This document shows, one piece after another, positions 43,861 through 52,012 of a stretch of 64,000 nucleotides of DNA. Below the pieces are notes generated by a model. That model was not told the DNA's origin. It worked only from the letters and a program-made list of their open reading frames with translations, and did not search any database. How positions within the stretch are numbered: the stretch's first letter is position 1; each line of letters opens with the position of its first letter. A program made the translations under genes and the position numbers. The stretch is from Paenibacillus sp. Soil750 (GTDB lineage Bacteria > Bacillota > Bacilli > Paenibacillales > NBRC-103111). The DNA lies in NCBI RefSeq assembly GCF_001428045.1, contig NZ_LMSD01000012.1, positions 944,735 through 1,008,734 on the forward strand, read 5' to 3'.

Positions 43861-43969
43861 GTCCTATGCACTCCGTTCTCTCTAAGTACTCTAACAGTCA
43901 GTTTAGCTGACAATGTAGAAATATGCAATCCACTTAAGACCTTAAACCTTGTATTCACACAAAAAATCC

Positions 43970-43997
43970 CCGCTCCACAAAGGTTGCAAGGGAATGC
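43970..43997 (-). terminator. Likely terminator of the antiterminator gene
   Basis: On the minus strand ATTCCC and GGGGAT pair with one G-U and are followed by TTTTTTG. The stem is short, so confidence is limited. Confidence 0.4.
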
Positions 43998-44017
43998 TCT
44001 AGCATATTTTTTTTCAC

Positions 44018-44851
44018 CTAAACCTCTGTACGTTGCAGCAAGCGCTCCAAATGCATCGTTAAGTATCCAGTCTCATCGTCAGGCACTTCTAATTGAAGTG
44101 AATCACTTAACATTAACGATAAAACCTTTGCCTTCACGTATGTGTCGCCGTATTCTTCTTTAATTTTGGAAAGGAGTGAGTTTTGAAGAGTTTTCTTTGA
44201 TTTAACCCGTTCAATTACACCTTTTAAATGGGAGATAAAACGAAGTGTGGAGAACGAATCATCGAAATTAAAGCCAAGTTCCTTTGCAGATTCGATCGTT
44301 TGAGAGACCACTCTGACAACCGCAAGAGAATCAGATGCTTGCTCTTTCTTACGCGCACTGTTGAAATGCATCGTCAAGAAAGCAACCTCATCCTCAGGTA
44401 GTTTCACATCTAGATGTTCATTCAAGAATTCAACAGCTTTCTTAGCAACCTTATATTCCTCAGGGTACATGTATCCAATTTCATAGGCAAATGGATTCGT
44501 AATGAAAATTCCACGCTTCTGCCGCTCCACCGCAAAGTTAATATGATCTACGAGTGATGCATGGATCGTTTCAGAGAAATCGCCTTCCAGCATGCTTTGT
44601 GCGTAAGCAATCACCTCTTCGGTGATCCCGATGATTTTCACATCGACGGCATTTAGAATTTGTTCGTAGTTTTTCAGTACTTCTGATGTATGTAAAAGGA
44701 ACTCTTGTGTAATTTCACCTTCACCAATCATCATACCTGGTGTTTTCTTGAATCCAATCCCCTTACCGAATGCAATGGAATTTTTCCCTGAGCTTAAATG
44801 CGCCATCACCACGTTATGCGATAGAACATGTATGATCGTCCGATCAATCAT
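44018..44851 (-). CDS. BglG/LicT-family transcription antiterminator
   Basis: 277 residues. The N-terminal RNA-binding domain (about 1-55) has the typical motif around LSHNVVMAHLSSGKNSIAFGKGIGF; two PTS-regulation domains follow at about 65-165 and 170-275, each with conserved histidines (NEHLDVKLPEDEVAFLTMHF, LEVPDDETGYLTMHL). Such proteins bind a small RNA hairpin (RAT) and stop a terminator from forming, under PTS phosphorylation control. It follows the GlcNAc PTS gene by 39 nt and should regulate it, but no RAT-terminator pair was seen in front of that gene. Confidence 0.9.
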   Translation of the reverse strand: MIDRTIIHVLSHNVVMAHLSSGKNSIAFGKGIGFKKTPGMMIGEGEITQEFLLHTSEVLKNYEQILNAVDVKIIGITEEVIAYAQSMLEGDFSETIHASLVDHINFAVERQKRGIFITNPFAYEIGYMYPEEYKVAKKAVEFLNEHLDVKLPEDEVAFLTMHFNSARKKEQASDSLAVVRVVSQTIESAKELGFNFDDSFSTLRFISHLKGVIERVKSKKTLQNSLLSKIKEEYGDTYVKAKVLSLMLSDSLQLEVPDDETGYLTMHLERLLQRTEV

Positions 44852-44890
44852 AAGACACCTCCGCGTTCTTAGGCTTGTCCTGATTATTTC

Positions 44891-46318
44891 TCATTTTGTA
44901 CCTAGCAAAGGTTTAATGCTTTCACGAATTTGTTCTGATTCTGTCCCAAAAACAACGTGAACGTTGCCTTTTCCTAACCGAATGACACCGATGGCACCTA
45001 ATTCCTTAAGCTCGTTATCTTTTACAAGCACCTCTTCTTTAACGAGAAGGCGCAGTCGTGTAATACAAGCATCAATGGAGATAATGTTAGAAGCTCCGCC
45101 AATATGATGGAGAATACGTGTTGGGCGATCTAGCAGAGACGGTTTCTCATCAGCGGCTTCTACCTCAACATATTGCTCAATGTCATCCTTACTTGTAACT
45201 TTCATCGGAAAGAAATGGAGATAAGCTCGAAAGGTTATAAAATATAAAATGAAGTACACGGCTCCAATGAGTAATATCCAATATGGATTCGTCGCCAAGT
45301 GCCAGTTCAACACGAAATCAATAAAGCCTGCAGAGAAACCAAAACCCATTTTCACTTGAAGCATATTCATAATGAGCATTGAGAAACCTGTTAGAACTGC
45401 ATGAATCACATAAAGACCAGGGGCTACGAACATAAACGCAAATTCGATTGGCTCTGTAATGCCTGTTAGGAAACTTGTCAGTGCAGCAGTTAACATGACA
45501 GGAGCTACAAATTTCCTTGTAGATGAAGAAGTGCTTCTCACAACAGCAAGCGCGGCTGCTGGTAAGCCAAACATAATAACTGGATAAAAACCTGTCATAA
45601 ACATGCCTGCTGTAGGATCCCCTGCGAAAAAGCGTGAAATATCCCCATGTACCATTTTGCCTGCTGGTGTAACGAAATCCCCTATTTGAAACCAAGCGAT
45701 ATTATTAATGACATGATGCAGACCTGTAGGAATGAGTAAGCGATTCATGATGCCGTAAATGAAAACCCCAATATTTCCGTTATCTACAATCCATAATCCT
45801 ATTTCACTTATCCCTCGCTGTACCGGAGGCCAAATGAGCCCAACGACTACACCCAGGAAAACCATAACTAGGGATGTCACGAGTGGAACAAACCGTTTTC
45901 CCCCGAAGAATCCAAGCGACTTTGGCAATTGAATATGACTAAATCGATTGAAGAATGTAGCAGAAAGCATCCCCACCATCATCCCACCGAGCACACCTGT
46001 ATCCAATGGCTCTGAGCTGCCTGAAACCATTTGAAAATGCTTAAGGACGTTATCAAAGACCAAATACCCTACCGCAGCCGCTAAAGCAGCAATGCCCTCT
46101 CCAGACGTTAATCCAATCGCAATTCCAATTGCGAAAATAAGAGGCAAATTATCAAAAATTGCGCTTCCACCTAGCTCGAAAATTTGAGCCACATGCACAA
46201 GGAAAGGATTATTAAAAGACATTTTACCAATTCGAAGAAGAATGGATGCTGCCGGCAGCACCGCAATAGGGATCATTAGCGATCTCCCCATCTTCTGAAA
46301 TGCATACATTACACTCAT
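44891..46318 (-). CDS. PTS sugar permease IIBC, N-acetylglucosamine type
   Basis: About 475 residues from the ATG at 46318 (AGGTG 6 nt before); a GTG at 46327 sits inside that site. The EIIC half has about ten helices, with LIPTGLHHVINN and RFFAGDPTAGMFMTGFYPV, segments close to NagE/NagP. The IIB domain at the C-terminus carries the phosphorylated cysteine in DACITRLRL. It imports and phosphorylates a hexose derivative, most likely N-acetylglucosamine. A IIA function must come from elsewhere (no IIA domain here). A short upstream leader holds a hairpin (46331-46363) ahead of the ribosome site. Confidence 0.87.
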   Translation of the reverse strand: MSVMYAFQKMGRSLMIPIAVLPAASILLRIGKMSFNNPFLVHVAQIFELGGSAIFDNLPLIFAIGIAIGLTSGEGIAALAAAVGYLVFDNVLKHFQMVSGSSEPLDTGVLGGMMVGMLSATFFNRFSHIQLPKSLGFFGGKRFVPLVTSLVMVFLGVVVGLIWPPVQRGISEIGLWIVDNGNIGVFIYGIMNRLLIPTGLHHVINNIAWFQIGDFVTPAGKMVHGDISRFFAGDPTAGMFMTGFYPVIMFGLPAAALAVVRSTSSSTRKFVAPVMLTAALTSFLTGITEPIEFAFMFVAPGLYVIHAVLTGFSMLIMNMLQVKMGFGFSAGFIDFVLNWHLATNPYWILLIGAVYFILYFITFRAYLHFFPMKVTSKDDIEQYVEVEAADEKPSLLDRPTRILHHIGGASNIISIDACITRLRLLVKEEVLVKDNELKELGAIGVIRLGKGNVHVVFGTESEQIRESIKPLLGTK

Positions 46319-46330
46319 CAGATTCACCTA

Positions 46331-46363
46331 TAGCCCACAAGTTTGGCCGTTCCTTGTTTGCTT
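46331..46363 (-). other. Leader hairpin before the GlcNAc PTS gene
   Basis: On the minus strand AGC-aa-ACAAG pairs with CTTGT-gg-GCT: two stems separated by a symmetric two-base internal loop. It follows a TATAAT box (46376-46381) and ends just before the ribosome site. It is RAT-like in outline but lacks the RAT consensus and an overlapping terminator. Confidence 0.4.
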
Positions 46364-46388
46364 TTACCTATCCCCATTATAGTAGAAA

Positions 46389-46437
46389 GAACACCCCCCC
46401 GAAAGGATAAATTCCTCTAGGTTAAGGTGTTTTTTCT
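46389..46437 (-). terminator. Terminator of the second sugar ABC operon
   Basis: AACACC and GGTGTT close a hairpin with an inner AGGA/TCCT stem. Minus-strand reading ends in GGTGTTCTTTC; the plus strand has a longer T-run. It lies 19 nt after the permease stop codon. Confidence 0.6.
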
Positions 46438-46455
46438 ATGCATTGCCATGTACAG

Positions 46456-47295
46456 TTATTTTACAGCTCCTGCCGTAATCCCACTTGCAATCTGGCGTTG
46501 ATATATCATATATACGATCAAAGTCGGTAATGTAGTGATCAGCAATCCGGCAAATAATGGACCCCATTCTACACGATATTGCATCTCCGCTTGCATAACA
46601 GCCAAACCAATTGGCAGCGTGTACTTAGTAGGCTCGTTCGTAAGAACAACGCCTAGGAAGTATTCATTCCAGTTATTCAGCATGTTCGTAATCATCACCG
46701 TAATCAGACCTGGCTGTGACAATGGTAACATAACCCGGAAGAACGTACCATAGTGAGAAGTTCCATCAATAATCGCAGCTTCTTCAATTTCTTTGGGCAG
46801 CGACTTGTAGAACCCAACAAGCAAGAAAATCCCGAATGGCAAGTTGAGTGCCGCGTAGACAAGGATCAGCCCCAGCCAAGTATTAATAAGGTGCAAATCA
46901 TTCAACAAGAAGAACAACGGGATCAATGCAAGTGCGAACGGAATCATCATGGAAGAGATATAGATCGTAAGAAGAAGTTTGTTCCCTTTAAAATCGTATC
47001 TCGCCAGAATATATGCCGTCATCGCTGCAAGGATCATCCCAAGTAGCGTACTTCCTACCGTCACCACAATGGAGTTCAGGAAGTATGTACTGAAATTGTA
47101 TTTACTCCATACATACGAGAAGTTGGACCAGAGTAATGGAAATTTTGGCAATGCCCATGGGGCATTTAAGAAAAATTGTTCATTATTTTTGAGCGCATCA
47201 AGCAATGTCCACACCAGTGGATAGAGCACGGCTACACTCCATATGATCAGAATGATCCAAACTAACATTTTCGCTAATGGATTTTTGATAGCCAT
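46456..47295 (-). CDS. Sugar ABC transporter permease (MalG type)
   Basis: 279 residues with six predicted helices. The EAA loop that docks the ATPase is EEAAIIDGTSHYGTFFRVMLP (about residue 180), as in CUT1 permeases of the MalG/UgpE type. It is the last gene of the importer unit, following the first permease by 40 nt. No ATP-binding subunit gene is present, so the importer probably shares a general one such as MsmX encoded elsewhere. Confidence 0.92.
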   Translation of the reverse strand: MAIKNPLAKMLVWIILIIWSVAVLYPLVWTLLDALKNNEQFFLNAPWALPKFPLLWSNFSYVWSKYNFSTYFLNSIVVTVGSTLLGMILAAMTAYILARYDFKGNKLLLTIYISSMMIPFALALIPLFFLLNDLHLINTWLGLILVYAALNLPFGIFLLVGFYKSLPKEIEEAAIIDGTSHYGTFFRVMLPLSQPGLITVMITNMLNNWNEYFLGVVLTNEPTKYTLPIGLAVMQAEMQYRVEWGPLFAGLLITTLPTLIVYMIYQRQIASGITAGAVK

Positions 47296-47335
47296 ACGAT
47301 GGTTCCCTCCCTCAGTATCTTTGTCTATGATGACT

Positions 47336-48241
47336 TTAGTGCATTTCGATGGTTTCTTGGCGCATGATACGTTGCAAGATCAGTGTTGTGATAAGTGACA
47401 CGATCAGAATCATGACTCCAATGGCTGCTCCATAACCGAAATGATACTGTTGAAAAGCCATCCGATACAGATAAGAACCCATAACTTGCGTCGTATTATC
47501 GGGCTGCCCGCCATTGGTCATGAGCTGAACAATAACGAAAGATCCGTTGAGTGTAGTAATAACGATGTTAACGATGGAAACCTTAATCTGCTCCCAGATG
47601 AGCGGCATGGTGATATGGCGGAATTGCGCCCCTTGACCAGCTCCGTCTATATTAGCTGCCTCATAATAGGAAGCAGGAATATTCACGATTGCAGCAATCA
47701 TTAGGATCATGTAGAAACCGATACCTGCCCAAATTGTAGGGGGTAGAAGCATCCAGATCGTGTGCTGAGGAAATCCTAGCCAAGTAATATCAACTTTTTT
47801 CTCCGTAAAGAGAGACAAGAAAGCATTCAAGAAACCGATTTGCGGATTGTAAATGAAATTCCAAAGTACGCCGATGACAACGACTGAAATGACATTCGGG
47901 ATAAAGAAAATGGCTCGAAAGAAACCGGAACCCTTCAGGTTAAATCTTGTTAACGCTACGGCGAAGAAAGTCGCCAGAATCATAATCCCAATTACTTTAC
48001 CAACGACTAGGAAATAGTCATTTCCAATGGCTCTAAGTACAATCGGATCTTTGAAAAGCTCAACGAAGTTATCAAAACCAATAAACTCGCTATTTTCAGA
48101 CATTCCTGACCAATCATAGAAAGACTTCTGTAATGCCTGTATAACGGGATATATCGTAAATACGCAGAAGAATAGAAAAGTCGGAATGATGAATGAAGCG
48201 ATGAATAAATTCCTTTTCAGCTTTTTCGCGTTGGTCTTCAT
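47336..48241 (-). CDS. Sugar ABC transporter permease (MalF/UgpA type)
   Basis: 301 residues with six helices and the EAA loop YEAANIDGAGQGAQFRHITMP. It follows the binding-protein gene after a strong intra-operon hairpin and precedes the second permease. The N-terminal charged part (MKTNAKKLKRNLF) is typical of this first CUT1 permease. Substrate set by the binding protein is unknown. Confidence 0.92.
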   Translation of the reverse strand: MKTNAKKLKRNLFIASFIIPTFLFFCVFTIYPVIQALQKSFYDWSGMSENSEFIGFDNFVELFKDPIVLRAIGNDYFLVVGKVIGIMILATFFAVALTRFNLKGSGFFRAIFFIPNVISVVVIGVLWNFIYNPQIGFLNAFLSLFTEKKVDITWLGFPQHTIWMLLPPTIWAGIGFYMILMIAAIVNIPASYYEAANIDGAGQGAQFRHITMPLIWEQIKVSIVNIVITTLNGSFVIVQLMTNGGQPDNTTQVMGSYLYRMAFQQYHFGYGAAIGVMILIVSLITTLILQRIMRQETIEMH

Positions 48242-48270
48242 TCTATCGTCACCGTCCTATCATTAAAATG

Positions 48271-48312
48271 GCGGAGAACGCCTTAGGCAGCTTTGCCTTT
48301 GAAGTTCTCCGC
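48271..48312 (-). terminator. Intra-operon hairpin after the binding-protein gene
   Basis: GCGGAGAAC pairs with GTTCTCCGC, with an inner GCCT/AGGC helix. The minus strand continues CATTTTAATG, a weak T-run, so partial termination or 3' protection is likely. It separates the binding protein from the two permease genes. Confidence 0.6.
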
Positions 48313-48329
48313 ACTGCTTCATTCAGTTC

Positions 48330-49685
48330 CTATTTCTTTTGTTTGGCCACAACATCAGATACACGAGTTACCCATTGTTCAGGCGTAATTGTGCCAATTG
48401 TCAAAGCTACTGTTGCATCTTGCATAGCCTTATCTACGTCAGCAGCGAAGGAAACAGTTGGTACTACGACTGTGTCAGGGGAAGACAAGAATTTCGCAGC
48501 ATCCTTAACGAAGTTAGGAGCTTTGGAAGATGAAATGTCACCTTTAACGTTGGAAGGAGCACCACTTAGCTCAGCCCATTGGGAAGCTTGTGTTTTGGAG
48601 AATACGAACTGCATGAATGCTTTTGCAGCATCTTTGTTTTTGGCTTTTTTCGCGATACCGAAAGTTGCTGTGGACGTGTTAGCTACAACTTTTCCACCTT
48701 TATCTTGTGTGATGGAAGGAATGAATCCGAAGTCAAAGCCGCCTGGAACGTCTTTCGCCATTTCGTTTGGTAACCATAGACCATTCGGAATGAACGCGTC
48801 TTTGTGTTGTAGGAACAAGGATTGGGAATCCGTGTGGTTGATTTGTACGGATGCTTTGTCGATGTAGCCTTTATCACGCATTTGAACGATTTTGTTTAGA
48901 CCTTTAATGATTGCAGGATTTTTCCAAGCCTCAAGATTGTTTGTGGACATATCTTGCAGCAATTTGTAGTCATTGTTGTTCGCAGATACGATCGCTGGAA
49001 GCAATACGCCACCGTTGATGTAGTACGGATATTTACCAGTGTGGATGAATGGATTGATGCCAGCACCTTTAATTTTCTCACTTACAGCCAAGAACTCTTC
49101 GAAATCTTTTGGCTCAGCCCAACCTTTGTCTTTGAAAAGAGCTTTATCATAGAAAATACCCCATGAGCTCATTACGAAAGGAATGTTGTACGTTTTCCCG
49201 TCAAATTGTTGTGGCTTTTGTGCAAGCAAATCGATGATTTTCTCGCCATCTACGTTTTTAGCGTCTTTGATCCAGTCCGTCAAATCTTCCAGTTGTCCGT
49301 CTGTAACCATTTGGCGGTCGAACAACTCAGGTCCATCGATGTATACGAAATCAGGTGGGTTACCAGCGATCCAACGGGGTTTCATTTGCTCGTTGATTTT
49401 TGGTCCCGCACTTTCTTTAATTTTCAAATCAGGGTTTTTCGCTTGGAAATCAGCAATAACTTTTTTCCACCATTTGTCGCCGTATCCGCCAACAAAGTAT
49501 TGGATTTCAAAATCACCAGTAAGTTTAGTTGAAGCTGCTGCAGTAGGAGCTGCGGAAGCTGCGGTTGTTGGAGCCACAGATGCTGCTGGTTTTGTTGTTT
49601 CTGCCGGCGTGGATTTACCGCAACCTGCAGCTACGAGTGCCATTGACGTTGCCAAACCAATTGTTGACCATTTTTTCATGTTCAT
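48330..49685 (-). CDS. Sugar ABC transporter substrate-binding lipoprotein
   Basis: 451 residues. The lipobox VAAGC gives lipid-anchored Cys22, followed by an Ala/Thr/Pro/Ser-rich linker to about residue 55. The core reads EIQYFVGGYGDKWWKKVIAD and then PDFVYIDGPELF, typical of family-1 (CUT1) sugar-binding proteins. An ATG at 49679 two codons later is also possible; AAGGGAGAAG suits both. It heads the operon with two permeases. A leader terminator (49811-49863) lies 126 nt upstream. Substrate unknown. Confidence 0.92.
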   Translation of the reverse strand: MNMKKWSTIGLATSMALVAAGCGKSTPAETTKPAASVAPTTAASAAPTAAASTKLTGDFEIQYFVGGYGDKWWKKVIADFQAKNPDLKIKESAGPKINEQMKPRWIAGNPPDFVYIDGPELFDRQMVTDGQLEDLTDWIKDAKNVDGEKIIDLLAQKPQQFDGKTYNIPFVMSSWGIFYDKALFKDKGWAEPKDFEEFLAVSEKIKGAGINPFIHTGKYPYYINGGVLLPAIVSANNNDYKLLQDMSTNNLEAWKNPAIIKGLNKIVQMRDKGYIDKASVQINHTDSQSLFLQHKDAFIPNGLWLPNEMAKDVPGGFDFGFIPSITQDKGGKVVANTSTATFGIAKKAKNKDAAKAFMQFVFSKTQASQWAELSGAPSNVKGDISSSKAPNFVKDAAKFLSSPDTVVVPTVSFAADVDKAMQDATVALTIGTITPEQWVTRVSDVVAKQKK

Positions 49686-49810
49686 GTGATCATCTTCTCC
49701 CTTTTTTAATTCATCTAATTATTTATTGGTGAAGCGTGTACCCGATAGTTAAAATTTCGTCTTAGTTTGCACGATCAACCCCTTTCATGATTCATAATTG
49801 GCAAAATAAA

Positions 49811-49863
49811 AAGGGCATAGTTATAGAAGAAGACTTACATTTCTTCTAATAACTAATGCCCTT
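49811..49863 (-). terminator. Strong hairpin with T-run upstream of the sugar-binding protein gene
   Basis: AAGGGCAT, AGTTAT and AGAAGAA pair with their complements over about 22 bp, with two bulged bases and a 9-nt loop. On the minus strand it ends in GCCCTTTTTATTTTG, a full intrinsic terminator. It stands 126 nt before the sugar-binding protein gene with no minus-strand gene immediately upstream of it, so it may be a leader attenuator. The remaining 49686-50056 gap otherwise holds only the promoter/cre region described below. Confidence 0.6.
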
Positions 49864-49990
49864 GCGGTAACATGTTATTAAAACTGACATATTCAATTGT
49901 TTTAGGTGTTTCGTGTGATTAAATCTTACAATAAAATGACATGAACGTCAATACACTTTTTAAAAGAATTCATTCATTTTTAATTGTTCA

Positions 49991-50042
49991 TTGAAAGCGC
50001 ATTCTTATGATATGATAGAATCATCTCGTTTAATCCTAATGG
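49991..50042 (+). promoter_or_regulatory. Extended -10 promoter with possible CcpA (cre) site
   Basis: TTGAAAGCGCATTCTT near 49991-50006 matches the cre consensus (WTGNAARCGNWWNCAW) with one mismatch. A TATGAT box preceded by TGA (extended -10) follows about 12 nt later, ahead of the small-protein gene at 50057. A second, reversed cre-like sequence with one or two mismatches lies near 50226-50241. Evidence is consensus matching by eye. Confidence 0.35.
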
Positions 50043-50056
50043 AAAAGGTGATTCTT

Positions 50057-50191
50057 ATGGCCAAACGCAAACCAGTAACCGCTTCGCGCAGACAGAAAAA
50101 CGAAGTTAATATGAAAGCGATTTACTGGACAGGATCGATTTTCTTAGTTGTTATAGTGCTAATGACTTTACTGCTCATTTTGAACAAATGA
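50057..50191 (+). CDS. Small single-helix membrane protein
   Basis: 44 residues: a basic N-terminal half (MAKRKPVTASRRQKN) and one hydrophobic helix (IYWTGSIFLVVIVLMTLL). The ATG at 50057 has AAAGGTG 6-7 nt upstream. An earlier in-frame ATG at 49991 overlaps the promoter and is unlikely. No family is recognised. Its neighbours are unrelated, and it appears to stand alone with its own promoter. Confidence 0.6.
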   Translation: MAKRKPVTASRRQKNEVNMKAIYWTGSIFLVVIVLMTLLLILNK

Positions 50192-50301
50192 TTTCATTAA
50201 AGTGATTGAAAACTTCACATTTTGAATTGTAATCGCTTTCTGAAAGATTGTCAAGAAGAAAACTTGCAGCAACTACATACTAAAATTTATTGCGTGTTAA
50301 C

Positions 50302-50342
50302 CCAAAAAGGAGAGGCAAGTTTCAAACTTGCACCTCCTTTTT
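50302..50342 (-). terminator. Terminator of the L,D-transpeptidase gene
   Basis: AAAAGGAG, GTGCAAGTTT and their complements form a hairpin that ends in a T-run on each strand; the minus-strand run follows the gene's stop codon immediately. Confidence 0.75.
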
Positions 50343-51881
50343 TCAATCCAACCATTTATATACCTTACCTGGATTATTATCCTTCGTCTCCAAAGGCAAA
50401 CTGATCGCTTGCTGAGGTATTCCACCACCAGCGCCCATTCCTTCACCAGCTTCAGAAAGAGGTAACACACCCTTCCCAATCGTTACTTTCGTTTGCCCAG
50501 GAACCATGTTATACAGTTCTTCCACATCCTGCTGCAGCATACGAATACACCCATGAGACTCATCCTTGCCTATGCTCGTTGGTTTATTCGTCCCATGTAT
50601 GGCATAAAGCGTATTAGACAACGTCATCCCGCGGCTCCCGAACTCGCCATTCGATCGCCCATTCGGGTTTCTTACTTTTTCACTAATTATAAACTCACCT
50701 TGCGGCGTCTTCACTCCACCAAGACCTACAGGATAACGCCTCAGGATGAAATCCCCACTCACGACTGCCAGCTGATGCTGTTCGGTATCAATGATAATCT
50801 TTAATGGCTCCGCAAACGGCTCTGACGAGGCAACAGGCTGCGAACTGCTCGCTGCCAATCCCTTCTCATTCGATAGCGGAGAGTGTTCCCCCGTAGCGCT
50901 CCCTCCTGTTAGAACAGGTGCCTGAGTTGCTTTCACACTCGCGAGCTCAGCCACTTTTTGTAGGGCAACAGGAAAAGACTCCTTCATTTGCGGTGTAAGT
51001 CCTGGCAGTAGATTATCTGGATACGGCTTCGTTAATTGTTGTGGTTTATCTGGTAAACCACCCGTCTTATTTTGATAGGCCTTAATCGCACTTTGCAAAA
51101 TAATGGCTTCTTCACGATCGTGCATCCAAGCCTGAATGACGGGCACTAGCTTTGAGTTGTCTACTACCTGGCAAGAGCAAATTTGTGCCTGATAATACTT
51201 TAACACCGCTTGATTTCCACCCGTTGCTGTATGTTCCACGCTAAGCAAGGGACTAACAGATCGATACCACTCTTTCCAATGTCCATCTTTACTAGAGGGC
51301 GCATCCATAATCACAGATTCTCCCGTCCCTCTAACAGGGGGTTGTAAAATCTGTTGCAGCTTCTTCCCCCAATCCCCATCAGAGAAATACAACTTTAATT
51401 CCGGATTATCCACCTGAATGTCTGCTAGTGTTGCAACCGCGCTACCCGCTTGAGTTTGCTCTGTTACATCGACCACACGCTCCATCCCATCCGATTTAGC
51501 TAGATCCATCCCCGCCGGCAGCGCAAGTAAAACGAACATGACAAGATATGGCAGCCATTTCCGCCTACCACGTGATTGGGCTTGACGATCTCCAGCTGCT
51601 GCTCCTTCTTTGATTAGCTTCGATGCCGTCAAATTGGGAGGTAACGGCTCTTCCAACACTATTTTTTGCTGTTCGAAAGCTTCATATATTTCTCCAGCCT
51701 GTGCAAAGCAGTATGCCGCTTTACCAGCTTTCCCTTGAGCCGTATACTCCCTGCCTAGTAAATACCATGCCATTTTATGATCCGGATGCTCTTTGACATA
51801 TTTTTTGAGATATTGCGTATCTTCGATCGGATTATGTTGGAAGAATTTCGTCAATTGATCGTTTCGATTATTCGACTTCAA
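50343..51881 (-). CDS. L,D-transpeptidase (YkuD domain) with TPR and one membrane helix
   Basis: About 512 residues from a TTG at 51881 with GGAGG 9 nt upstream; a GTG at 51902 is the alternative. TPR-like helices are at about 20-80, a membrane helix at about 115-140 (LPYLVMFVLLALPAGMDL). The YkuD domain at about 350-470 contains the catalytic box SHGCIRM (with HGTNK upstream), which cross-links peptidoglycan through a Cys nucleophile. The C-terminus is Gly/Ala-rich. It is separated from the three-gene block upstream by a terminator, so it is a separate unit. Confidence 0.88.
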   Translation of the reverse strand: MKSNNRNDQLTKFFQHNPIEDTQYLKKYVKEHPDHKMAWYLLGREYTAQGKAGKAAYCFAQAGEIYEAFEQQKIVLEEPLPPNLTASKLIKEGAAAGDRQAQSRGRRKWLPYLVMFVLLALPAGMDLAKSDGMERVVDVTEQTQAGSAVATLADIQVDNPELKLYFSDGDWGKKLQQILQPPVRGTGESVIMDAPSSKDGHWKEWYRSVSPLLSVEHTATGGNQAVLKYYQAQICSCQVVDNSKLVPVIQAWMHDREEAIILQSAIKAYQNKTGGLPDKPQQLTKPYPDNLLPGLTPQMKESFPVALQKVAELASVKATQAPVLTGGSATGEHSPLSNEKGLAASSSQPVASSEPFAEPLKIIIDTEQHQLAVVSGDFILRRYPVGLGGVKTPQGEFIISEKVRNPNGRSNGEFGSRGMTLSNTLYAIHGTNKPTSIGKDESHGCIRMLQQDVEELYNMVPGQTKVTIGKGVLPLSEAGEGMGAGGGIPQQAISLPLETKDNNPGKVYKWLD

Positions 51882-51961
51882 GCTTTCATGCCTCCAGTCC
51901 ACTTTCCACTATTCTCCGTTTTTATCGGCAATCGAGGCACAAAGCTGAAGTCCAAATGAGA

Positions 51962-52003
51962 AAAAGGCTTGGTCAGGGAATCTCCCTTTCCAAACCTTTT
52001 CTA
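51962..52003 (-). terminator. Terminator of the CHASE2/FecR/NHL block
   Basis: AAAAGGTTTGG pairs with CCAAGCCTTTT, with an inner GGGA/TCCC helix, followed by TTTT on the minus strand. It separates the L,D-transpeptidase gene from the block. Confidence 0.75.
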
Positions 52004-52012
52004 ACTACAAGT

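Noticed and set aside
49183..49689. 168-residue plus-strand frame
   Set aside because: It is the mirror of the binding-protein signal peptide and linker; its hydrophobic look comes from antisense Ala/Thr codons.
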